A DNA stretch of 64,000 bases from NCBI GenBank assembly GCA_022820835.1, contig JAJEET010000008.1, positions 1 to 64,000 of the forward strand, written 5' to 3'. Each line of letters starts with the position of its first letter. The stretch's first letter is position 1. This document shows positions 16,877 through 26,001 of the stretch, in pieces. The translations under genes and the position numbers were made by a program. Source of the DNA: Candidatus Poribacteria bacterium (GTDB lineage: Bacteria > Poribacteria > WGA-4E > WGA-3G). The notes beneath the pieces were generated by a model. That model did not search any database. It saw nothing but the letters and a program-made list of their open reading frames with translations, and was not told the origin of the DNA.

Positions 16877-19397
16877 AACGCGCCGTCCGCAGTCTCTAAG
16901 GCTAACACCATATAAGAGATGTCTCGGTATACTTATTATTGTTCTCGGTATGCTGACATTCGTCACACCAGCAAAAAGTAATCGGATCCCTATCGCAGTA
17001 TCCGGCGAACCGAGAGCAACGATCCAAATCGGTGCAAGTGCCACAGAACAGGAGCAGTTCGCCGCTGAGGAAATCCAGAATTTTATTCAGCAGTTCACAG
17101 AGGCTAAACTCGACATCCGAACCAATAGACAACAAACAGAAACAACGACGGTGATTGTATTAGGCACGCCGAGATCAAATCCTACAATTGCTGGACTACA
17201 AGCGAATATAGAACTCACACTCGGAGAAGAACTTGGAGATGAAGGCTATCGTATCAAAACTGTCGAGGTCGGAACTGAGATTGTTATCGTTGTGACAGCA
17301 CACACCGAACGAGGCGTTATCTATGGTGCTTATGCCTTCATTGAAAGATGTATCACAGCACTAACGGGTCTAACACCTGTGCATCCGGAGGTGGCGGTTG
17401 CTAAAGCGAGGGCACTGCTCGTGCCGTTTATAGATGAGACATCTGCGCCATTTTATCCGGTGCGCGCCGTGTTAGAGATAGAAGACCCGAATTGGCTCGC
17501 TCGAAACCGGATTAACATGAGTGGTGGCGAAGGCGTTTGGACCGGTACAGGTATCGAAGATGGACTCGGTACTGCATTCAAATATGTTGATACACCGGCA
17601 TTTGAAGCACTGCAAGATGAACCGATAGCACAACGACGGGAACGCATCAGAACACTCCAAAACCGGTTTAATGCGCTCAAACGGCGCGGTATTGATGCTT
17701 ACCTCTTCATGTACGTGACGGGAGAACCGACGGAGGCACTGATTCGGGAGCGTCCTGATGTTCTCGGACCGACGGTGCTTTATGGGGCATCGCGGAACGA
17801 GGTCTCTTATCGACCGTTCTGCTGGTCGAAACCCGAATTTCATACGCTTACAAAGGAACTGGTTCAGGCAATTGTACGTACTTATCCGACGCTTGCGGGT
17901 TTGCATCTTAGATCATGGGGACACGAAACGCGGGCATGCAATTGCCCGGATTGCGGTGATAGAACAGAGCAGGGACAAGCAAAACTCTGGCAGGTCTATT
18001 TTACAATTATTAGTGCTGCACATGAGGTCCGTCCTGATTTCAAGTTCTATATTTCTGGATACGACAGCAGTTGGCTTAAAGACGCTACAGGTGCCTACGC
18101 ACGGCAGTTACCGAAAGGGACAATTTTCTCGCGAAAATGGGGCGCAGACGGTGAACCCATCGCGGATGCAGGGGTACCTATCCCGCAAATTAGGGCACTC
18201 GGTGAAATTGGGCACCGCTACATCGTCTTATCACATGAAGTGGAAGAGGTGATGCCGTTCTGGATGCTTGAGAGTGATCTGTTCGTACAAGGGGTCCGGC
18301 ACCTCGCCAATGATCCCGGTGTCATCGGGATCGGTGGTTTTACCGTTCAAGGGGCAACACAAGGATTAGGATACCTGGATAGGCTCGTCAGCGCACGCCT
18401 CAATTGGGATATTGAACTCGACTATTTTCAACTGCTGCTTAATGAATTGATTGCACGATACGGAACCGAAGCAGCACCACAGATATTGAACGCGCTACGG
18501 GTAAACGGATGGAACATGGCGAATTATTTTTTAGACTATGCTGGCGCTCTAACGGTAGGCGGCACTTATGGGAGCGGTTCTGCTGGACTCGCGACGCGAT
18601 TCTGGACGCTTATTGGACCGCGGGCTGTAGAGGATACACTATCTATCCCCGAATTAGAGATCGCTAAGTATGCCTCGAACCGCTTCACCGCACTCTTGGC
18701 ACCGCAACAACAAGCTGCTAACGAAATTAGAATAGCATCCGAAGTCGCAGAGCCGTTTGATCTTGAGGCAACTGAAGATTTAAGCGATGCGGTTCACCTG
18801 ATGGCGTTGTGGGTACTCTTATTTGAGAGTCGCGCCAAATTAGTAGAAGCGATTATACTCGGCTATGAACCCGAAACAGGAGAGGCGATCCGTGCCAAAA
18901 TTATCAGTGCCACCGAGTTTTCAAAGTCAATACAACCACATATTAAAGCAGTGAAAGAGTATATCCCACTTTTTGGATATTCGCATCGAACGATTGAAGC
19001 GGAGTTGTTGAACACCCTAAACGCAGAAGTCGCATGGTTAACGGATTACGATTATCGGACACTCCAAAAGCACGATACGGACTTTTCACCAGAGGAAACA
19101 CCTTTCCGGGTTTGGGACGCTCATAACTATCCGAATCCGTTGAAGCGAGAAACAACTTTTACCTATCAGTTATCACTCGATGCAGATGAAGTTTCTATAA
19201 CGATCTACACAACATCTGGACGGAAGGTCAAGACGCTGACAGAGGCTTCTGGAAACGAAGGATACAACGAGTCTGTCTGGGATGCACGAGATGAGGACGG
19301 CGTACTGCTCGCCAACGGTGTCTATTTCTACAGGATACGCGCTGTTGTCGGAGAACAGACCGCGCAGATCCTTGGACGACTGGCAGTATTACGCTGA
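16866..19397 (+). CDS. Secreted alpha-glucuronidase-like protein with FlgD-type sorting domain
   Basis: 843 residues from ATG 16866, which has GAAGGTG just upstream and a good signal peptide (RCLGILIIVLGMLTFVTPAKS). The longer frame from 16803 would bury that signal. Residues 40-170 resemble the GH67-type N-terminal alpha/beta domain (AAEEIQNFIQQF, ERGVIYGAYAFIE). The middle is a TIM-barrel-like region with polysaccharide-enzyme features (LHLRSWGHETRACNCPDCG). The last 90 residues are a FlgD/por-type Ig domain (NYPNP, GRKVKTL, WDARDEDG.LLANGVYFY). It is probably exported and attached or secreted, acting on an acidic polysaccharide such as glucuronoxylan or a sponge/algal glycan; substrate and catalysis are inferred. 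It overlaps the ZIP gene and is followed by a lipoprotein gene. Confidence 0.7.
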   Translation: MSTKTRRPQSLRLTPYKRCLGILIIVLGMLTFVTPAKSNRIPIAVSGEPRATIQIGASATEQEQFAAEEIQNFIQQFTEAKLDIRTNRQQTETTTVIVLGTPRSNPTIAGLQANIELTLGEELGDEGYRIKTVEVGTEIVIVVTAHTERGVIYGAYAFIERCITALTGLTPVHPEVAVAKARALLVPFIDETSAPFYPVRAVLEIEDPNWLARNRINMSGGEGVWTGTGIEDGLGTAFKYVDTPAFEALQDEPIAQRRERIRTLQNRFNALKRRGIDAYLFMYVTGEPTEALIRERPDVLGPTVLYGASRNEVSYRPFCWSKPEFHTLTKELVQAIVRTYPTLAGLHLRSWGHETRACNCPDCGDRTEQGQAKLWQVYFTIISAAHEVRPDFKFYISGYDSSWLKDATGAYARQLPKGTIFSRKWGADGEPIADAGVPIPQIRALGEIGHRYIVLSHEVEEVMPFWMLESDLFVQGVRHLANDPGVIGIGGFTVQGATQGLGYLDRLVSARLNWDIELDYFQLLLNELIARYGTEAAPQILNALRVNGWNMANYFLDYAGALTVGGTYGSGSAGLATRFWTLIGPRAVEDTLSIPELEIAKYASNRFTALLAPQQQAANEIRIASEVAEPFDLEATEDLSDAVHLMALWVLLFESRAKLVEAIILGYEPETGEAIRAKIISATEFSKSIQPHIKAVKEYIPLFGYSHRTIEAELLNTLNAEVAWLTDYDYRTLQKHDTDFSPEETPFRVWDAHNYPNPLKRETTFTYQLSLDADEVSITIYTTSGRKVKTLTEASGNEGYNESVWDARDEDGVLLANGVYFYRIRAVVGEQTAQILGRLAVLR

Positions 19398-19417
19398 AAC
19401 AAAAAAGGAGGGAGACG

Positions 19418-20521
19418 ATGCTTCGTGTGTATATTGTATATCTGACGCTCTTACTTTCAATCATCGGTTGCAAATCGCAAACTTTGCAGGAACATCTTTT
19501 AGAGCCACCGCCACCGCTTATCAATTTCGCGCTCAGTCGAAACGGTGCCACTGCAGATGCTTCCCAATCCGTTCCTAATCACCGCGCCGAGGAGGTCATT
19601 GACGGTGATACTACCTCCGAGACATGGGACGAAGGCAGCGGTTGGGGTAGCAGTTTAGAACATCTTCGCACTTCGGACCTGAATAAGCGACCTTACGTGT
19701 CCGTAACACTCGTTAAACCCGTTGACATTCGTAAGATCGTTGTGTGGACGATTGACTCCGAAAAATATCCGGCACCGCGATTCGGGTTAAAGGACTATCG
19801 AATCGAGTATTGGCACGGCACCGGTTGGGGGCTTATACCGTCAGGTGATACGCGAGATAAGCAGTATACGGCGCGAAATAACACCAAAGGTAAGCGAGTC
19901 CATGAGGTCCGGGACCGTTTAATTGCGAAAAAAATAAGACTTGTTCCCGTATCCTCAAACGATACCGTACGGAACTATCAACACATGGCTGGTAGGCGAC
20001 CCGTGTACGATGTAGAAGGCATCGCACGCGTTATGGAGATCGAAGTTTGGGGGTATCCGGCACCGGAGGTACATACGCTTAAACAGATTGTGCAAGGTAT
20101 CCCGCCCGAATCCGTCGGACATGTTGTACCGACCGAAACGCAAACCGGTAAAAATCAGGCAGAGCCGACAATCAAGGAGATCATTCAACGTGTCTTAAGC
20201 CAATATGAACTTGGATATGATATGGCCGATTTGGCACAGGTTATGTCTTGTTTTTCAGAGACTTATCTGTCGAACGGACGCACATATCAAGACGTTCAAA
20301 CCAAGGCATCACAATTCTTTGAAACTTATCATCAGATTGACATGACGCTCACCAATATCGACATCCACCCGAACATCGTTGACGACACTGCGGTTGTAAC
20401 GGGAGGTTATACGTTGCAATACGTGACGAAAACGGATGGACAGGTTAAACAGACATCAGGGAGAGTAACGTTGGTTTTCGCGAACGAAGCAGATACATGG
20501 CGGATCATTCGAGCGGAATGA
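19418..20521 (+). CDS. Lipoprotein with F5/8 type C-like and NTF2-like domains
   Basis: 367 residues. The lipobox LSIIGC puts the lipidated Cys at 18. Residues about 35-215 look like a discoidin (F5/8 type C) carbohydrate-binding fold: NHRAEEVIDGDTTSETWDEG, then VSVTLVKPVDIRKIVVW and a closing VMEIEVWG. Residues about 250-367 form a SnoaL/NTF2-like cone domain (YELGYDMADLAQVMSCF, ending RVTLVFANEADTWRIIRAE). GGAGGGAG precedes the ATG. It lies 20 bases after the glucuronidase-like gene, so it may hold glycans at the cell surface for that enzyme. The combination of a sugar-binding and an NTF2-like domain is unusual and its role is unknown. Confidence 0.7.
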   Translation: MLRVYIVYLTLLLSIIGCKSQTLQEHLLEPPPPLINFALSRNGATADASQSVPNHRAEEVIDGDTTSETWDEGSGWGSSLEHLRTSDLNKRPYVSVTLVKPVDIRKIVVWTIDSEKYPAPRFGLKDYRIEYWHGTGWGLIPSGDTRDKQYTARNNTKGKRVHEVRDRLIAKKIRLVPVSSNDTVRNYQHMAGRRPVYDVEGIARVMEIEVWGYPAPEVHTLKQIVQGIPPESVGHVVPTETQTGKNQAEPTIKEIIQRVLSQYELGYDMADLAQVMSCFSETYLSNGRTYQDVQTKASQFFETYHQIDMTLTNIDIHPNIVDDTAVVTGGYTLQYVTKTDGQVKQTSGRVTLVFANEADTWRIIRAE

Positions 20522-20579
20522 TGAAAGGTTTCAAACTGCGTTTACAAAGGATTCAAAATGGAAAAAGGAAAAAGAAAAA

Positions 20580-21395
20580 ATGAAATTAACAGAACATCAG
20601 GTCAATTTTTTCAATACATTCGGTTACCTTGCAATACCGGGGATGTTTGCTCCAAGCGAGATGGAGTGGATTACAGAAGAATTTGAAATTACAATCCAGG
20701 AATTCGGGGGCGGTAAAGACCACGACGGTACACGTCGGACTATGTTTGGAGGACCCATTGAGCATCGCCCGCGACTTTGCACCCTACTTGATGATAAGCG
20801 TATCAAGGGACTTATCGGCGGCGTGCTTGGTGCAGACTTTAATTATGCCGGCGGCGATGGCAATTACTATACTGGCGACACCGGCTGGCATCCTGATGGG
20901 AGTTGGGGAAGGCTGTTTGCCTGTAAAGTGACTTTTTACCTCGATCACTTGACAAAAGACACCGGATGCTTGTGCATTATCCCCGGCAGCCAGAACCCTG
21001 CACATTTCATTCGGGCAGAAAAAATTGATCCGAACCAATCGGAGGCACTCTACGGCATTTCGCCTCGGGACTTTCCAACCAGCATCGCCTTGGAAACCAC
21101 ACCCGGTGATGTCGTTATTTTTAATCACGATACCTATCACGCAGCATTTGGCGGGGGTACACGCCGCCGGATGTTCACGATGAATTGCACCCAACATTGC
21201 ACAACAGAACCAGATTTAGAGACGTTACATCAGTATCTGAGCGTCCATTCAGCAGGCGGGTACCAAATCGATACCGGTGCAGGTATGTTCTTTCCAACGA
21301 TGGTGGACACTGCCGATGCAAGCCGAAGAGTCCATCTCCAACAGTGCAGCGAGATCCACGATGAGTTGTTCCCCCAATACGCTCGACGTTCATAA
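20580..21395 (+). CDS. Phytanoyl-CoA dioxygenase (PhyH) family protein
   Basis: 271-residue Fe(II)/2-oxoglutarate oxygenase. Metal ligands: H-x-D in GWHPDGSWG, and the distal His in IFNHDTYHAAFGGG followed by RRRMF, whose Arg is a good candidate for 2-oxoglutarate binding. The jelly-roll strands KVTFYLDHLTKDTGCLCIIPGS are well kept. It is not a close copy of the other two PhyH proteins. It follows the lipoprotein gene by about 60 bases and may belong to the same transcript. Substrate unknown. Confidence 0.85.
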   Translation: MKLTEHQVNFFNTFGYLAIPGMFAPSEMEWITEEFEITIQEFGGGKDHDGTRRTMFGGPIEHRPRLCTLLDDKRIKGLIGGVLGADFNYAGGDGNYYTGDTGWHPDGSWGRLFACKVTFYLDHLTKDTGCLCIIPGSQNPAHFIRAEKIDPNQSEALYGISPRDFPTSIALETTPGDVVIFNHDTYHAAFGGGTRRRMFTMNCTQHCTTEPDLETLHQYLSVHSAGGYQIDTGAGMFFPTMVDTADASRRVHLQQCSEIHDELFPQYARRS

Positions 21396-21448
21396 CATTT
21401 CGTATGCAGAATTTACGCGGAATCTGCAGTGAATACGGTTTGAAACTT

Positions 21449-21594
21449 ATACCATTTCTAATTGAAAATGTCTCTTTTTTGCAGCACGATGCACTTCGCA
21501 TCTAGGCGAGTACGCCGCAAAACTTTTAGTTTGTGTCCTGAAAACAACGACCCTAAGAACCGTCTAATGAGACAATAATCTATAGAAATGGTAT
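21449..21594 (-). repeat. TIR-bounded structured repeat, copy A
   Basis: 146-bp element bounded by perfect 12-bp inverted repeats ATACCATTTCTA (21449-21460) and its complement (21583-21594). Read on the minus strand, its centre folds as an outer stem TTTTGC/GCAAAA enclosing hairpin 1 GGCG-TACT-CGCC and hairpin 2 GATGC-GAAGT-GCATC. Copies B (41842) and C (59248) share this fold. No coding capacity; MITE-like. Confidence 0.75.
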
Positions 21595-21655
21595 TACCAA
21601 CGGTACTTGATATGTAGCAAAGATGTGAAAATTGCGTTGAGGCTTAGTGTTTTTG

Positions 21656-21684
21656 TTGCAATTTTCGCGGTTTTGTGGTATTCT
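21656..21684 (+). promoter_or_regulatory. Probable promoter of the barrel-SppA gene
   Basis: TTGCAA (21656-21661), 17-base spacer, TATTCT (21679-21684). The start of transcription would be near 21691, about 50 bases before the ATG. It lies just downstream of repeat copy A. Confidence 0.5.
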
Positions 21685-21743
21685 ATTGTATAAATTTTGA
21701 ACTCCAGTTTGGCGTAACCTACTGACTTGCCGATTCATATTAA

Positions 21744-24212
21744 ATGAAAAACATATTAATTGTTACACCTTCATTTAGCAAGTACTTAGCTTATATCAGG
21801 AAGGCTGTTATTTCAGCGGCGTTCATTTATGGCGTGAGCGCGCTCTGTGCCGATGCTTCGCCACCGAAGATGCGTACCCACTTGCCAGCGAGCTCCATCG
21901 CTATGAGCGACGATGCCTTATCCACTTTCTTTAATCCATCCGGACTCGCTACAGGGCGCGGTTTAAATCTATACTACCTCCGTACATATCAGAGCGATTG
22001 GGTTGGCGATGACGCTTTCTTCTTTGCTATCCCTGGTGCCGGTTTCGGCATGGAATTTGTCAGTGCCGACGCTGATACAGATTTTACTCGCTATACACTC
22101 TCCGGAGGACGACATTTAGGAAACGGACTCTACTGGGGCACGAGTTACAGTTGGATGAACTCGGATAATACGAGTTACGACAAATTTCGGTCTTTGTCTT
22201 TCGGCTTGATGTACCGGCGACGCTACATCTCGATCGGTGGAATGGCACGCGACCTGAATCGACCGACACTCCTTGCTGAGAAAATCGGACGCACTTATGA
22301 TCTCGGATTCGCGCTGCGTCCCGGAACGTGGCGGACAACACTCTCAATCGACATGCAAAAGACACAAGGTATAGAAGACTGGAAATTTCGCTATGCCTTG
22401 GAAGTCCGTCCGATCCGTGAACTTATGTTACGAGGCACCCTAAATAACGACCTGAGTTTTGATGTCCGTTTCGGTATCAATATCGGGCATTGGGGTATCG
22501 GAACTGATAACACCTTCGACAAGAATCGAGATGCCCAAGTCGGTGTCGGTTATTTTCAGTACGCCAACACGCCTAAAACGAAACCGCTGCTCCGACGACG
22601 CATGTTTCTTGACCTATCAATGCGCGCACTCAAAGAAATCCTACCCATAGCAAAATGGGATGACGATATTGTTGGGGTCCTCATCCGTATTAGCGGAAAT
22701 GATAAGGGGATCGCACAGCTCCAAGAAATGTCGGATGCGATCTTGGACTTTAGGGAATCCGGACGTATTGTGCTTTGCTACCTCACCAACTGTTCCACCG
22801 GCGATTACATCGTCGCTGCGACATGTGATGGTATCTTGATTCATCCGTCTGCTGAAGTCCGATTGATCGGTTTACGGACAGAACGTTCTTTTTATAAAGG
22901 TGCGTTAGATATGATCGGGATCAGAGCTGACCTTGAGCAAATCGGTGAGTACAAATCGGCAGCCGATCCTTTCAAAAGAAAAGAGATGTCCGAAACACAG
23001 CGCGAAATCCAGAATATTATTCTTGATGACCTCTATAAACAAGTCGTGGACATCATTGCTGAAGGACGCGGATGGAGCCACGAATCTGTAAAAAAACGGA
23101 TTGATGCGGGACCCTATACCGCACGTCAAGCACTCGATGCAGAACTGGTAGACCGTCTCGTTTATGAGGACGAACTAAACAATGTCGTAGCGGAACTCGC
23201 GGATGACCGCACTGACTTGGTTTCTGTTAGCGAATACGCAAACAGTAGGCTCTGTGCACAAGATTGGCAGGTCCCACAACCGAAGCTCGCAGTGATTGAG
23301 GCAAAGGGGCTTATGTTGACTGGCGATAGTTTTATCGATCCGATTCTGGGGACACAAGTCATGGGGGCAGATACAATCGCTCGTGTCATCAGAGAAGTAA
23401 AAGACGATGATGACATCAAAGCAGTTGTGTTGCGTGTTGATAGTGGGGGCGGACTTGTCTCTGCAGCGGATACAATATGGCGTGAATTGGTGCGACTCAC
23501 GGAGGTTAAACCGCTCGTCGTATCCATGGGAGATGTCGCAGCATCAGGCGGCTATTATATAGCGGCCCCCGCAGATATCATCGTCGCCGAACCCGGGACG
23601 ATTACCGGTTCCATCGGTGTCATCAGCGGGAAGTATAGTTTCAAAGGACTCTACGAAAAACTCGGAATCCACAAGGAGATCATCAAACGCGGTAAACACG
23701 CCGATTTTTACACAGACTATGGGGACTATTCACTTGAAGAACAGGCAATTGTACAAAAACAGATCCAAGAAATTTACGAGGACTTCGTCAAAAAGGTGGC
23801 AAACGGGCGAACGCACCTAACAGTAGAAGATGTAGATAGACTCGGACAGGGACGTATCTGGTCAGGTAGACAAGCAAAGGAACACGGATTGGTAGATCAG
23901 TTGGGCGGTTTAAACCTCGCGATTGCGATCGCAAGGCAACGCGCAGGATTGGATGAACAGTCGTTTGAAATCGTTCGATTCCCTAAAAAGACGTGGATTT
24001 CACAAGTATTCAGCAATCTTTCGTTTCCATTTACGACCCAGCCTCGAATCGGATTTGAGGATGATGTGAAGGATACGGCAGCAGAAATCGGATCGCCACT
24101 CCGGTTTTTCACTCAATATGCTGATTTGAACGCTACTACAAAACTTTTAGACATCATCAAAAAACAGAGATTTTTTCTCTTAATGCCTTACCAAATAAGT
24201 GTAGGCTATTAG
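21744..24212 (+). CDS. Outer-membrane-barrel-like domain fused to signal peptide peptidase SppA
   Basis: 822 residues. A signal peptide is followed by a PorV/UPF0164-like region (about 45-285) opening with SSIAMSDDALSTFFNPSGLA and continuing as alternating strands. From about residue 290 it is a double-domain SppA peptidase: the catalytic Lys is K404 in GEYKSAADPF and the Ser nucleophile is S601 in GDVAASGGYY. Their spacing (197) matches the 200 of E. coli SppA (K209/S409). SppA normally sits in the inner membrane and cleaves leftover signal peptides. Here a barrel-like domain replaces the transmembrane anchor, so the enzyme may act in the periplasm or at the outer membrane. No Shine-Dalgarno is seen before the ATG, but the promoter fits. 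Confidence 0.85.
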   Translation: MKNILIVTPSFSKYLAYIRKAVISAAFIYGVSALCADASPPKMRTHLPASSIAMSDDALSTFFNPSGLATGRGLNLYYLRTYQSDWVGDDAFFFAIPGAGFGMEFVSADADTDFTRYTLSGGRHLGNGLYWGTSYSWMNSDNTSYDKFRSLSFGLMYRRRYISIGGMARDLNRPTLLAEKIGRTYDLGFALRPGTWRTTLSIDMQKTQGIEDWKFRYALEVRPIRELMLRGTLNNDLSFDVRFGINIGHWGIGTDNTFDKNRDAQVGVGYFQYANTPKTKPLLRRRMFLDLSMRALKEILPIAKWDDDIVGVLIRISGNDKGIAQLQEMSDAILDFRESGRIVLCYLTNCSTGDYIVAATCDGILIHPSAEVRLIGLRTERSFYKGALDMIGIRADLEQIGEYKSAADPFKRKEMSETQREIQNIILDDLYKQVVDIIAEGRGWSHESVKKRIDAGPYTARQALDAELVDRLVYEDELNNVVAELADDRTDLVSVSEYANSRLCAQDWQVPQPKLAVIEAKGLMLTGDSFIDPILGTQVMGADTIARVIREVKDDDDIKAVVLRVDSGGGLVSAADTIWRELVRLTEVKPLVVSMGDVAASGGYYIAAPADIIVAEPGTITGSIGVISGKYSFKGLYEKLGIHKEIIKRGKHADFYTDYGDYSLEEQAIVQKQIQEIYEDFVKKVANGRTHLTVEDVDRLGQGRIWSGRQAKEHGLVDQLGGLNLAIAIARQRAGLDEQSFEIVRFPKKTWISQVFSNLSFPFTTQPRIGFEDDVKDTAAEIGSPLRFFTQYADLNATTKLLDIIKKQRFFLLMPYQISVGY

Positions 24213-24223
24213 AAATATGCTAT

Positions 24224-24250
24224 GTAAGGGTTAGGTGACCTAACCCTTAC
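24224..24250. terminator. Perfect palindrome after the SppA gene
   Basis: GTAAGGGTTAGGT, one base, then its exact reverse complement: a 13-bp arm palindrome 11 bases after the stop codon. It would form a very stable hairpin ending the mRNA. No T-run follows, so it may act as a bidirectional processing site or an operator for pcm instead. Confidence 0.5.
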
Positions 24251-24282
24251 ACCGAAAACCGACAGCCGGAGCAGCGTTAAAA

Positions 24283-24945
24283 ATGTTGTTCGACAAAGAC
24301 CATTCAACACGCCGCCGCAAAATGGTCCAAAATCAGATCGAAGCGCGCGGTATTCATACGCCTCAAGTCCTTGCAGCCATGCGAAAGGTGGAGCGACATC
24401 TATTCGTGAAACCTCAGCATCTCAACTTGGCATACAAAGATGGACCGCTACCGATTGATTACGACCAAACCATTTCACAACCGTTTATTGTTGCACTTAT
24501 GACGGACCTATTGGCGTTGACATCGACTTCAAAAGTCCTTGAAATCGGTACCGGATGCGGTTATCAAACGGCGATACTCGCGGAGTTAGCGAAGGCGGTT
24601 TATTCCATCGAAATCATACCGGCACTCGCTAAACGTGCAAAAGCAAGATTGGAGGCACTTAACTATTACAATGTTCATCTCAAAAAAGGGAATGGACGTT
24701 ATGGTTGGCAAGAATACGCCCCTTATGACGCGGTCCTTGTCGCAGCAGCACCTAAGACAGTGCCTGCACAACTCGTTCAGCAACTCGCGGTGGGTGGCAG
24801 AATGGTGATACCCGTTGGCGATTCTGAACAAAATCTGCTCCTAATTCGGAAAGAATTTCACAACGGAAAGTGTTCTACGCCATCTATTGAGGCAACCGAG
24901 GTCACACCAGTCAGCTTTGTTCCTATGACAGGGGAACCCAAGTAA
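24283..24945 (+). CDS. pcm: Protein-L-isoaspartate O-methyltransferase
   Basis: 220-residue SAM-dependent methyltransferase that repairs isoaspartyl residues in ageing proteins. N-terminal MVQNQIEARGI.TPQVLAAM and the motif PLPIDYDQTISQPFIVALM are diagnostic. The SAM-binding motif I is LEIGTGCGYQTAIL near residues 86-99. Later motifs are YDAVLVAAAP and GGRMVIPVG. The length is normal. GGAGC precedes the ATG. It sits between the barrel-SppA gene and a PorV-like barrel gene, both envelope proteins. Confidence 0.93.
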   Translation: MLFDKDHSTRRRKMVQNQIEARGIHTPQVLAAMRKVERHLFVKPQHLNLAYKDGPLPIDYDQTISQPFIVALMTDLLALTSTSKVLEIGTGCGYQTAILAELAKAVYSIEIIPALAKRAKARLEALNYYNVHLKKGNGRYGWQEYAPYDAVLVAAAPKTVPAQLVQQLAVGGRMVIPVGDSEQNLLLIRKEFHNGKCSTPSIEATEVTPVSFVPMTGEPK

Positions 24946-25010
24946 ATCATCCATGAATCCCACCCGAGCACAAATACAAAAATGCCGAACCGAAAGTCAT
25001 AAAAACCACT

Positions 25011-25985
25011 ATGATTAATGTTAAAGGACACAATAGATTGAGACAGATACTCCATTTAATTCTATTCATCGTGATGTTTTCCCCGGGTACCACCTACGCC
25101 GCATTTAACGATATCGGTGTTGGCGCGAGACCTCTCGGTTTAGGTGGTGCATTCGTTGCACTCGCCGATGATAGCAACGCGACGAACTACAACGCAGCAG
25201 GGATAGGTTACATCAATGAAATCCAAGTTGGTGCGACAACAGCGCAACGTTTCAATGGGCTTATTACGTATAATAGTATCAATGCCGTTGTTCCATTCGG
25301 AAAAATAGGTTCAATCGGAGCAAGTTTTGGTGTCCTCGCGGAAGATTCTGAAATCTATCAAGAACAGACAGTGCGGGTCTCCTACGGCAATACGCTTTTC
25401 AAGCAATTAGCCGTCGGCGCGAACCTAAAGTTTTTCGGAATTTCTTTCGATGAGACGAATGAATTTATCGTCGAAAACCCTTACTTCGAGCGAACATCTA
25501 ACTCAGCAGTTTCCATTGATTTCGGTGTGATCGCAAAGCCAATTCAGAGTCTGAACATCGGGGTCTCCGTGGAGAATTTGCTTCCGGCAAATATAAGTAT
25601 AGCTGATGTGGATACAAGTACAGTGCCTCTGAACTTTCGCACTGGCTTGGCGTATAGACTTGAATCTATCGCAGAGATGAGTGCCCAGGGCGCGGTCGTC
25701 AGTAACTTGTTGAAAGGAAGTCTCGGAACTTTCGAGGTGGCAAGCCGTGATGGCGAAATCTATATACGTACCGGAATTGAAATCTGGTTAAACAGGTCTA
25801 TCGCTGTGCGCGGTGGTTACGGGTTAAAAAACGGTAGCGATTCCGCGACAACGCTGAGTTTCGGTGGAAGTGCTAAGATTCCAATCAGCAGGACCGCCAT
25901 TCAACTCGATTACGGGTTTCAACTCTTAAGTGGAGACTTCCAGAACAACACAACACAGCGGTTTTCGATCAATCTGATCTTCTAA
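25011..25985 (+). CDS. PorV/PorQ-like outer-membrane beta-barrel protein
   Basis: 324 residues with a signal peptide ending near TYAAFND. The mature N-terminus shows the PorV/UPF0164 hallmark GARPLGLGGAFVALADDSNATNYNAAG (positions about 35-61), then amphipathic strands, ending with a C-terminal Phe (INLIF) as expected for a barrel recognised by the Bam machinery. PorV proteins take part in type IX secretion in Bacteroidetes, shuttling proteins with C-terminal sorting domains. Two proteins with FlgD/por-type C-terminal domains lie in the window, one right next to it. Whether a full secretion system exists is unknown. Confidence 0.75.
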   Translation: MINVKGHNRLRQILHLILFIVMFSPGTTYAAFNDIGVGARPLGLGGAFVALADDSNATNYNAAGIGYINEIQVGATTAQRFNGLITYNSINAVVPFGKIGSIGASFGVLAEDSEIYQEQTVRVSYGNTLFKQLAVGANLKFFGISFDETNEFIVENPYFERTSNSAVSIDFGVIAKPIQSLNIGVSVENLLPANISIADVDTSTVPLNFRTGLAYRLESIAEMSAQGAVVSNLLKGSLGTFEVASRDGEIYIRTGIEIWLNRSIAVRGGYGLKNGSDSATTLSFGGSAKIPISRTAIQLDYGFQLLSGDFQNNTTQRFSINLIF

Positions 25986-26001
25986 AAAAAGAGTCTGCCT
26001 C

